Positions 1-5,841 of a stretch of DNA of 12,967 nt are shown here, piece after piece. The DNA lies in contig CAMDSU010000033.1 of the NCBI GenBank assembly GCA_945907335.1, positions 1 through 12,967 of the forward strand, given 5' to 3'. Below the pieces are notes generated by a model, which was not told the DNA's origin, searched no databases, and saw nothing but the letters and a program-made list of their open reading frames with translations. The position numbers and the translations under genes were made by a program. Origin of the DNA: Bordetella parapertussis. GTDB lineage: Bacteria; Pseudomonadota; Gammaproteobacteria; Burkholderiales; Burkholderiaceae_C. Positions within the stretch are counted from its first letter, which is position 1. Every line of letters starts with the position of its first letter.

Positions 1-1221
1 GTGCGACTGGCCAAAGTATTGGCCGCGTTGCGCGGCAGCGATGAAGTGCAAGAAGAAGACTTGGGACGCGCCGCCCGATTGGTGTTGACACCCCGCGCCA
101 CACGTGCGCCTGCGCCACCCGATCAACAAGCCGCCCCCCCCGAGCCCGAACCGCAGAACGACACCCCGCCCGACCAGCCACCACCTAGCGATCCGCCAGA
201 ACAGCCGCCCGCCGACCCGCCGCCCGAGCCACCGGCATTTAACCCGCAAGAAATGGCCGAGCTGATGCTTGAGGCCGCGCTCGCGAGTCTGCCTGCGGAT
301 GTACTGGCCCAACTGGCTGACCACAAAACCGCAGCCCCTGCTGGGCGCGGGCAGGGCCGCAGCGGCAACCGCAAACCCAGTTTTCTGCGCGGCACGCCCA
401 TGCCACCGCGCCCGGGCAACCCTCGCCAAGGCGCCCGTTTACATGTGCTCGCCACGCTCAATGCCGCAGTGCCACGACAAAAATTGCGCCGCCTGCCCAG
501 CCATTCACGCGCCAAGTTGGCGATTCGCACCGAAGATTTTCATGTGCACAGGTATGCAGAGCACAGCCCGACCTGCTTGATATTTGCCATCGATGCTTCG
601 GGTTCCGCGGCTTTGCACCGTTTGGCCGAAGCCAAAGGCGCGGTCGAGTTGCTGTTGACCCAGTCCTATGCCCGGCGTGATCAGGTGTGCGTCATTGGTT
701 TCAGAGGCACACAAGCCGAGGTGCTGCTGCCCCCGACCAAATCGCTGGTGCGCGCCAAACGCAGCCTGTCTGGCTTGCCCGGTGGTGGCGGCACGCCATT
801 GGCCCGTGCCATCGAACAAAGCCTGCAAGTGGCCTTGGCAGAAAAACGTCTGGGGCATTCGCCCAGCTTGGTCATGCTCTCAGATGGCAGGCCCAATGTG
901 AGCTTACAAGGACAAGGCGGGCGGGCCCAAGCGCTGGAGGATGCACTCACTTTAGCGCGTGTTTGGCGCGGCCATCAACTGCCAGCGATTTGGCTTGACA
1001 CCAGCGCACGGCCAGAACCGCAGGCACAACAACTTGCACAAGCCATGGGCGCCCACTATGTGCCACTGCCCATGGCCAACAGCAATCGCATGGCCCAAGC
1101 GGTGCAAGCCGTGCAGTCGGGCAACGCCCCGCCTGCCCCCACCGTGCCGACACCACGTGTGGCTTGGCAGCCCTCCCCAGCGCCCGCCCAGACTCCCGTC
1201 TGGCGCAACCCCGGCGCCTGA
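1..1221 (+). CDS. bchD: Magnesium chelatase subunit BchD, 3' part (5' end outside window)
   Basis: BchD is the AAA+/VWA subunit that, with BchI and BchH, inserts Mg2+ into protoporphyrin IX, the first committed step of bacteriochlorophyll synthesis. About 406 codons are visible. Residues 1-34 look like the end of the AAA+ lid helices (segment AALRGSDEVQEEDLGRAARL). Residues about 36-80 are a Pro/Glu/Asp-rich linker, typical between the AAA+ and VWA halves. A VWA (integrin I-like) domain fills roughly residues 190-370, with a complete MIDAS: D198-A-S200-G-S202, T265 in GGGGTPL and D295 in MLSDGRP. The GTG at position 1 is only the window edge: family members are usually over 550 residues and the ATPase domain is missing here. 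The stop lies 3 nt before bchO, so the two are co-transcribed. Identification is firm. Confidence 0.95.
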   Translation: MRLAKVLAALRGSDEVQEEDLGRAARLVLTPRATRAPAPPDQQAAPPEPEPQNDTPPDQPPPSDPPEQPPADPPPEPPAFNPQEMAELMLEAALASLPADVLAQLADHKTAAPAGRGQGRSGNRKPSFLRGTPMPPRPGNPRQGARLHVLATLNAAVPRQKLRRLPSHSRAKLAIRTEDFHVHRYAEHSPTCLIFAIDASGSAALHRLAEAKGAVELLLTQSYARRDQVCVIGFRGTQAEVLLPPTKSLVRAKRSLSGLPGGGGTPLARAIEQSLQVALAEKRLGHSPSLVMLSDGRPNVSLQGQGGRAQALEDALTLARVWRGHQLPAIWLDTSARPEPQAQQLAQAMGAHYVPLPMANSNRMAQAVQAVQSGNAPPAPTVPTPRVAWQPSPAPAQTPVWRNPGA

Positions 1222-1224
1222 GCC

Positions 1225-2088
1225 ATGGACTGGGAACGCCAGCGAGAAAACTGGCCCAACAGCGATTTAAGCCGTTTTGTTTCTGCTGCTGGCGTGCGTT
1301 GGCATGTGCAGCAAGCCGGTACCCAAGGCCCACGCGTTTTGCTGTTGCACGGCACTGGCGCGTCCTTGCACACCTGGCGCGATTTACTAAAACCTTTGGC
1401 AGAACACGCACAAGTGCTGGCAATCGATTTGCCCGGGCATGGCTTTAGCAGCCTGGCCGCCGCTGAAGGCATGTCATTGCCGGGCATGGCGCGAGGCATT
1501 ACGCAACTTCTTGATGAATTGGCTTGGCCTGTGCAAGCCTTCATTGGCCATTCCGCGGGCGCCGCCATTGCCGCACAAATGGTGCTGGACACACCCCTGC
1601 AACCAGAGGTGCTGATTGGTATCAACCCGGCTTGGTTACCTTTGCCAGGCTTGGCGGGTTTGCTGTTTCCTCCTGCCGCCAAATTACTGGCCATGACACC
1701 AGCGGTACCGCACTGGTTTGCCCGCCAAGCGAGTCGCCCCGGAGTGCTGGAAAAATTACTGCAAAGCACTGGCTCGGTATTGGATGCACGCGGCAACGAC
1801 TTGTATGCGCAGTTGGTGGCCAGCCCGGCGCATGCCCAAGGGGCATTGAACATGATGGCGGCCTGGGATTTGTCACGCGGCAGAGAAAAGCTGCGACAAC
1901 TGCGCTGCCCGGTGCGACTGTTGGTCGGCGGCAAGGATGCCACGGTTCCTCCAGTCCAAGCCAAACAAGCCATGGAATTGCTACATCACGGTGAACTGAC
2001 CGAATGGCCGGCCTACGGTCACTTGGTGCATGAAGAGGCGCCTACAGAAACCTTGCTTTATTGGCGGAAACAATTGAGCCTAGAATAA
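1225..2088 (+). CDS. bchO: BchO, alpha/beta hydrolase of the magnesium chelatase operon
   Basis: This is a 287-residue alpha/beta-hydrolase-fold protein. Visible motifs are the oxyanion-hole loop HGTG (42-45), the nucleophile elbow GHSAG with Ser110, an acid candidate Asp238 in GGKD, and His266 in YGHLVHE, giving a plausible Ser-Asp-His triad. BchO is encoded next to bchI/bchD in many purple bacteria and is assigned to the Mg-chelatase step or porphyrin ester handling; its exact reaction is not settled. The ATG follows the bchD stop after only 3 nt and has no clear Shine-Dalgarno sequence, so translation is probably coupled to bchD. The gene is named from position plus family; on sequence alone it would be only an alpha/beta hydrolase. 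Confidence 0.9.
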   Translation: MDWERQRENWPNSDLSRFVSAAGVRWHVQQAGTQGPRVLLLHGTGASLHTWRDLLKPLAEHAQVLAIDLPGHGFSSLAAAEGMSLPGMARGITQLLDELAWPVQAFIGHSAGAAIAAQMVLDTPLQPEVLIGINPAWLPLPGLAGLLFPPAAKLLAMTPAVPHWFARQASRPGVLEKLLQSTGSVLDARGNDLYAQLVASPAHAQGALNMMAAWDLSRGREKLRQLRCPVRLLVGGKDATVPPVQAKQAMELLHHGELTEWPAYGHLVHEEAPTETLLYWRKQLSLE

Positions 2089-2092
2089 TCGC

Positions 2093-2099
2093 AGAGGTG
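2093..2099 (+). promoter_or_regulatory. Ribosome binding site fixing the start of the winged-helix gene
   Basis: AGAGGTG lies 6 nt before the ATG at 2106. It selects that ATG over the in-frame ATG at 2061, which is inside bchO and has no comparable purine-rich site. Confidence 0.7.
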
Positions 2100-2105
2100 T
2101 CACCC

Positions 2106-2453
2106 ATGAAAAAAAATTATTACATTCAATTTTTGAATTTTCTACAGGTGCTCGAGCAAACTTCTGATGCGCCCGATATTGATGTCACCAGCAAGCTGAT
2201 ACTTGAACAAGTCGCCATCGCCGTGGCCAAAGAGGACATGCTGACCGTGTCCGATGTGATGGGGTTGAAACACATCGGTTCACCGGCCACCTTGCACCGC
2301 AAACTCTATACCTTGATTGATGCGCACATGGTGAACGCTGTGTTTCATGGCAACAACCGACGTACCAAATACATGGCCTTGACGAAAGAGGGTGAAAGCT
2401 ACTTTCACCGTTTGTCTGACGCCATACAAATGACACAACCGGTGCACATTTGA
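2106..2453 (+). CDS. Small winged-helix (MarR-like) DNA-binding protein
   Basis: This is a 115-residue soluble protein with no recognised gene name. Residues about 42-72 read as a helix-turn-helix (LTVSDVMGLKHIGSPATLHR), with SPATLHRKL as the likely recognition helix. A wing-like basic stretch follows (GNNRRTKYMALTKEGESYF), as in MarR-type winged helices. No ligand or metal site is evident. The start at 2106 is set by the AGAGGTG site. The gene begins 17 nt after the bchO stop on the same strand, so it probably shares the bchD-bchO transcript. The first codons are unusually A/T-rich (Lys-Lys-Asn-Tyr-Tyr) compared with bchD and bchO. A regulatory role in photosynthesis gene expression is inference from fold and position; its target is unknown. 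Confidence 0.75.
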   Translation: MKKNYYIQFLNFLQVLEQTSDAPDIDVTSKLILEQVAIAVAKEDMLTVSDVMGLKHIGSPATLHRKLYTLIDAHMVNAVFHGNNRRTKYMALTKEGESYFHRLSDAIQMTQPVHI

Positions 2454-2455
2454 AT

Positions 2456-2476
2456 GTGTTTTCCCTGCTAAAACAC
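2456..2476. terminator. Possible weak bidirectional terminator hairpin between convergent genes
   Basis: GTGTTTT (2456-2462) and AAAACAC (2470-2476) form a perfect 7-bp inverted repeat around a 7-nt loop, exactly between the convergent stop codons. The right arm ends on the first base of the minus-strand gene's stop codon. The stem is A/T-rich and no long T-run follows on either strand, so termination strength is doubtful. Confidence 0.4.
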
Positions 2477-3465
2477 TATTTCACGCAATAAAAATTAACT
2501 TCTGCGTAATGAATTTCAGCGTGCGTGCGCACCGGTGAGGGGTTGCGCGTGTCGGGCGAAAAAATCTTTTTGTTTGACAAGGCCCAAAACACATGGCCGA
2601 GTGAAACACCGCCGTTCCAATCACCCAGTATGGACAAATATTCATACTCGTCTTCGCTGGGCAAACGTGCATTCACCATCTTGCAAGCCGTGCTGGCGAT
2701 TTCCGAATTGGGCGCTTGATTGATAGAAAACCCAGGCGCACCCACCAATACCAACATCTTGTCGCCCATCATCACCAGCGTAGGGAAAGCGGTTTTCTGA
2801 AAATGCCGGACCATTTGCAGCGCCAGCTTTCCCATCACATTTTCAGGTTTGCCTTGGTCCTTGAAACTGACCGATTCCCCTTTGGGAAGAACCACATGCA
2901 GTGTCACCAATAAATCGCCTTTGCACCCGGGCGAATAACTGTAAGTGCCCCACACAAACCCTTTGACCTTTGAGAGCAAGACAGTGTCCTCTGACTCAAA
3001 GCGCTTGTTATTCTTCAGGCCTCGAATCAACTCCAAAGTAGAGCTGGGGTTGGCAAATTCCAAACGGGTGTTTTGCGGATTGAAATTTCGCGTCACCGAA
3101 TTGATGGCCGCTTTCAATGTGGCCTCGAGCATGATGTCCATGCCGTTGCCCTCAATGGCCATTTGCTTGTTCTTATCGATCAATTCATCGAGCTTTTGCA
3201 AGGTATAGACCGCGTCTACCGCAGATACACCCAGCATCAGTAAATCTTTCATGTGGCCCATTGACTGAGTCACCAACTCATTGCGACTGCTGCCAAAGGC
3301 GTCTTGGTATTGGCATAAATCTTGGCCACGCAGAAAAAATACCGTGGGCCACAGCGTGATTTTTTCAACGGCAAATGCCGGTGATGGTGTTTGTAAAGTA
3401 AGTCCCAGCGAACAAAGCGTGAGGAAATTTGCGACAGTCAATTTGGAAATCATCCGACGCACCAT
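2476..3465 (-). CDS. Uncharacterised exported protein with a possible FGE/SUMF1-like C-terminus
   Basis: This is a 329-residue protein I do not recognise. The N-terminus has basic residues (MVRRMISK), a hydrophobic stretch and an AFA site (30-32), so a Sec signal peptide with cleavage near residue 32 is likely and the protein should be periplasmic. Four cysteines remain in the mature part (51, 181, 261, 327), enough for two disulfides. The last 70 residues contain CKMVNARLPSEDEYEYLS (261-278) and end in NFYCVK. This resembles the RLPTEAEWEYA segment and the Cys-containing tail of formylglycine-generating-enzyme-like or Lcl-type domains; that is a weak pattern match. Residues about 40-255 match nothing I know. 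A later ATG at 3453 would shorten the signal peptide by four residues; neither start has a good Shine-Dalgarno. Base composition looks more A/T-rich than the bch genes. It lies downstream of bchP on the same strand, behind 181 bp with FNR-type boxes. Confidence 0.75.
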   Translation of the reverse strand: MVRRMISKLTVANFLTLCSLGLTLQTPSPAFAVEKITLWPTVFFLRGQDLCQYQDAFGSSRNELVTQSMGHMKDLLMLGVSAVDAVYTLQKLDELIDKNKQMAIEGNGMDIMLEATLKAAINSVTRNFNPQNTRLEFANPSSTLELIRGLKNNKRFESEDTVLLSKVKGFVWGTYSYSPGCKGDLLVTLHVVLPKGESVSFKDQGKPENVMGKLALQMVRHFQKTAFPTLVMMGDKMLVLVGAPGFSINQAPNSEIASTACKMVNARLPSEDEYEYLSILGDWNGGVSLGHVFWALSNKKIFSPDTRNPSPVRTHAEIHYAEVNFYCVK

Positions 3466-3472
3466 AAATCCA

Positions 3473-3501
3473 AATATATAAATCTAATTGACATACATCA
3501 A
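3473..3501 (-). promoter_or_regulatory. Candidate sigma70-like promoter for the exported-protein gene
   Basis: Read on the minus strand, TTGATG (3501-3496) and TATATT (3478-3473) are separated by 17 nt, matching 4/6 and 5/6 of the sigma70 consensus. Transcription would begin around 3466, right at the annotated ATG, which would favour the start at 3453 or a nearly leaderless message. The FNR-type box 3488-3501 covers the -35 element. Confidence 0.35.
3488..3501. promoter_or_regulatory. Near-perfect FNR/Anr-type box
   Basis: TTGACATACATCAA differs from the FNR consensus TTGAT-N4-ATCAA at one position (C for T in the first half). It overlaps the candidate -35 of the exported-protein gene, a position where a bound regulator would more likely repress than activate that promoter. 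Confidence 0.5.
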
Positions 3502-3532
3502 CAAAACGATTGTTCATGTCAACCCGTCATGC

Positions 3533-3546
3533 TTGATGTATATCAA
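3533..3546. promoter_or_regulatory. Perfect FNR/Anr-type box
   Basis: TTGATGTATATCAA is an exact match to TTGAT-N4-ATCAA, the site of FNR, FnrL and Anr oxygen regulators; related Crp-Fnr proteins such as Dnr/NnrR use similar sites. It is centred 45 bp upstream of the second box. The only gene it can sensibly serve is the minus-strand exported protein, because bchP ends at 3647 and no plus-strand gene starts here. Confidence 0.6.
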
Positions 3547-3646
3547 CTGTCGTGGCCAGTGGGCATGTGCAAAATCTGCACCGCATTGAAATCAGTTCTC
3601 AGATGACTTCGACGGTTGAGGCAGTGACAGCAGGCGACTCTGTGCG

Positions 3647-4846
3647 TCAGGTTTTGGCCATGCCCATCAAATGCGCCATGTCTTTCAAGAAAATCTTCAC
3701 ATGCGCCATGGGTTTTGTGCGCTCGAGTTTTTTATTCATATAGGAATCGAAGGTGAGTTTTTGCACATCTTTGTCCTCACACATCTTGACAAAACTTTCA
3801 CGCCGCTTGTCAGTGCTGTACCAAAAGTACTGCATGATGCCCAGCACCAAAAACACGGTGCCGTGGTCTTTCATGAAACGCTTGCGCGCCAATTTCAACA
3901 CCTTGGGGTTACCGCTGAGCAGCAATTCATGCGCCGCTTCTGCAGCGAGTCGCCCACCCAACATGGCGTAATAAATACCTTCACCTGACGCGGGTGCCAC
4001 CACGCCTGCAGCGTCACCTGCCAGCACCACGTCGCGTCCGTTGTCCCAACGTGGCAATGGCTTCATCGGCAATGGTGCGCCCTCTCGGCGCAACACCGTA
4101 GCGTTTTGCAAACCGGCTGCGTCCCGCAAACGCCCAACCGCACCGCGCAAAGAAAAGCCCTTGTCGGCACTGCCCGTGCCCACGCTCATGGTGTCACCGT
4201 GGGGAAATACCCAGCCATAAAAATCGGGCGACAAACTGCCCCGGTAATACACATCGCAGCGCGAAGGATCGGCGTCGGTTTGCATCATGTCTTGCGGTGT
4301 TTGCACAATCTCGTGGTAGGCAAACACGTATTTGGTTTTTTCTGCACCGGGCACGGCTTGCCTGGCCACTTCAGACTTGGCGCCGTCCGCACCAACGACA
4401 CAACGCCCTCGGGTGCTTGCTGCAAACGTGACGCCGTCATCGGTACGCACCGTGAAATGCACACGGCTCACACCATCGTCATCGCGTGTGAGTTTGTCGA
4501 ACACGCCACGTTGGCGCACCGCGCCGTGTCGCTCTGCACGTTCACGCAACCATTCGTCAAACTGGTCGCGGTTGACCATGCCCACAAATCCGCCTTCGAT
4601 GGGAATGTCGACTTTTTTATCTTTGGGTGACACCATGCGTGCAGCACGCGCTTTGGCCACCAGCAATTCATCGGGAATGTGAAAGTCTTTAATCAGCCGT
4701 GGTGGTATCGCGCCGCCACACGGCTTGATACGCCCTTGTCGGTCAAGCAGCAACACCTTGTGCCCTTGCTGGGCAAGGTCATCTGCGGCAGTTGCACCGG
4801 CAGGACCACCGCCTACCACCACCACGTCATACGTATCGTTTTGCAT
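3647..4846 (-). CDS. bchP: Geranylgeranyl reductase BchP
   Basis: BchP is an FAD-dependent reductase that saturates three double bonds of the geranylgeranyl tail of bacteriochlorophyll to give the phytyl ester. The 399-residue protein begins with a Rossmann FAD site, GGGPAG (12-17). It has PCGGAIPP shortly after, and the second FAD-contact motif GDAAGVVAPASGEGIYYAM from about residue 277. This order is typical of the geranylgeranyl reductase family, and the length is normal. I chose the ATG at 4846 because GGAGA precedes it by 7 nt; the ATG at 4861, five codons upstream, would place that Shine-Dalgarno inside the gene. It lies 39 nt downstream of bchG and is most likely co-transcribed with it. 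Confidence 0.96.
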   Translation of the reverse strand: MQNDTYDVVVVGGGPAGATAADDLAQQGHKVLLLDRQGRIKPCGGAIPPRLIKDFHIPDELLVAKARAARMVSPKDKKVDIPIEGGFVGMVNRDQFDEWLRERAERHGAVRQRGVFDKLTRDDDGVSRVHFTVRTDDGVTFAASTRGRCVVGADGAKSEVARQAVPGAEKTKYVFAYHEIVQTPQDMMQTDADPSRCDVYYRGSLSPDFYGWVFPHGDTMSVGTGSADKGFSLRGAVGRLRDAAGLQNATVLRREGAPLPMKPLPRWDNGRDVVLAGDAAGVVAPASGEGIYYAMLGGRLAAEAAHELLLSGNPKVLKLARKRFMKDHGTVFLVLGIMQYFWYSTDKRRESFVKMCEDKDVQKLTFDSYMNKKLERTKPMAHVKIFLKDMAHLMGMAKT

Positions 4847-4885
4847 AAGAATTCTCCACATACTAGGACCCGTTCACACCCATGT

Positions 4886-5788
4886 TCATGTCGATGTGGT
4901 TTGCACATGACGCCAGGCAAAGGCACTGACCATCATTCCTGCAACCAGCAACGGCACCCCAAACGCACTCAAACCCAAGGCTTGCTTGACCGGGTCTTTC
5001 ATGAACCGGTACATCAATGGCACTTGCGCGTAAATCAGCAACAGCACGGCCAAGCCGTAAGGCCAGTCGGTCCAGTGCAACAACAACGCCACCACCACAA
5101 ATTGCGGCAGCAGCATGACCCAGCATGCCGTGCCTGCAGCGCGTTTGACGCCGAGTTGCACCGGCAATGACCACACACCCATTTGCCGGTCACCCTCTAT
5201 CGCTTTGAAATCATTCAAAGTCATGATGCCGTGCGCCGCCAAGCTGTAGAGCAAGGCCAGCGTCACAATGTGTGCGCCCGGCCATTGACCGCCTGTCATC
5301 ACAGCAGCACCGGTGATCCAAGCCAAGCCTTCGTAGCTCAAACCGCAAGCGGCATTGCCCAACCAGCCGTCTTGTTTGAACCGAAAAGGTGGCGCGCTGT
5401 AACCCCAAGCCAAGAGCAGCGCCAACAAAGTGGCCTTGAACGCCCAGTCACCCAGCTGCCATGCCCAACACAAAGACAAAGCGGTCCACACGATGGCAAT
5501 GCCCAACCCCCAATGGCCGGGAATGCGGCCGGAGGGAATCGGGCGACGGGGTTCGTTGATCGCATCGACATGCCGGTCAAACCAATCGTTGACAGCTTGG
5601 CTGGTGGCGCAGACCATCGGGCCTGCCAATACCAACCCCCCTAAGACCAGCCACCATTGGTCGGTAATGGATTGGCCCGAAGACACCACGCCGCACGCAA
5701 ACGCCCACATGGGCGGAAACCAGGTGACGGGTTTGAGAAGCTCTAAAACCGCTGATGCTTGGGGGAACTGCATTGCCGCATTTTTCAT
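4886..5788 (-). CDS. bchG: Bacteriochlorophyll synthase BchG
   Basis: BchG is a membrane prenyltransferase of the UbiA family that esterifies bacteriochlorophyllide a with geranylgeranyl or phytyl diphosphate. The 300-residue protein has the Asp-rich Mg-diphosphate site N67-D-W-F-D71-R-H-V-D75, followed by AINEPRRPIPSGRI, a signature of chlorophyll synthases. Several hydrophobic membrane segments follow. The N-terminal LELLKPVTWFPPMWAFACG is typical of BchG. The ATG at 5788 has no Shine-Dalgarno; an in-frame ATG at 5773 is an alternative. The gene is 53 nt downstream of ppsR, and that gap holds a PpsR-type operator, so it may have a promoter of its own besides ppaA-ppsR read-through. No PucC-like gene separates it from bchP. 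Confidence 0.96.
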   Translation of the reverse strand: MKNAAMQFPQASAVLELLKPVTWFPPMWAFACGVVSSGQSITDQWWLVLGGLVLAGPMVCATSQAVNDWFDRHVDAINEPRRPIPSGRIPGHWGLGIAIVWTALSLCWAWQLGDWAFKATLLALLLAWGYSAPPFRFKQDGWLGNAACGLSYEGLAWITGAAVMTGGQWPGAHIVTLALLYSLAAHGIMTLNDFKAIEGDRQMGVWSLPVQLGVKRAAGTACWVMLLPQFVVVALLLHWTDWPYGLAVLLLIYAQVPLMYRFMKDPVKQALGLSAFGVPLLVAGMMVSAFAWRHVQTTST

Positions 5789-5802
5789 TTGACAGCAATA
5801 AA

Positions 5803-5820
5803 TGTCAATCTAAGTTGACG
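5803..5820. promoter_or_regulatory. PpsR/CrtJ-type operator upstream of bchG
   Basis: TGTCAATCTAAGTTGACG is TGT-N12-ACG, one base away from the PpsR consensus TGT-N12-ACA, with GTCAA/TTGAC half-sites in perfect dyad. A second TTGACA half-site at 5789-5794 forms another inverted repeat with TGTCAA (5803-5808). On the minus strand TTGACA (5808-5803) could serve as a -35; with 17-nt spacing the -10 would be AAAAAT (5785-5780) and transcription would start near the second in-frame ATG of bchG (5773). Confidence 0.6.
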
Positions 5821-5841
5821 CTTTTTAGAGGTATTTAGGGT

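Larger units (their letters stand above)
3466..3646. other. Intergenic region between bchP and the exported-protein gene
   Basis: This is 181 bp without a credible gene. The part next to the exported-protein gene is A/T-rich and holds the candidate promoter and two FNR-type boxes. A further TTGACAT/ATGTCAA inverted repeat joins 3488-3494 with 3516-3522. I see no convincing rho-independent terminator for bchP in the remaining 100 bp. Confidence 0.6.

Noticed and set aside
1..3. GTG at the first base as a real start of bchD
   Set aside because: It is only the edge of the window; the ATPase half of BchD is missing, so the gene continues upstream.
1056..1973. 305-codon open frame on the minus strand across bchD/bchO
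   Set aside because: It is antisense to clear bchD and bchO coding sequence and has low-complexity, Ser/Cys/Ala-rich translation without domains; a shadow frame of GC-rich genes.
2061..2105. Longer version of the winged-helix gene starting inside bchO
   Set aside because: The ATG at 2106 has a well-placed AGAGGTG site, and the extension lies in bchO coding sequence.
3510..3522. Third FNR-like element TTG-N7-CAA
   Set aside because: The spacing is one base short of the 14-bp FNR box and the half-sites are poor.
4847..4861. ATG at 4861 as the bchP start
   Set aside because: It would place the GGAGA ribosome binding site inside the gene; the ATG at 4846 lies 7 nt after that site.
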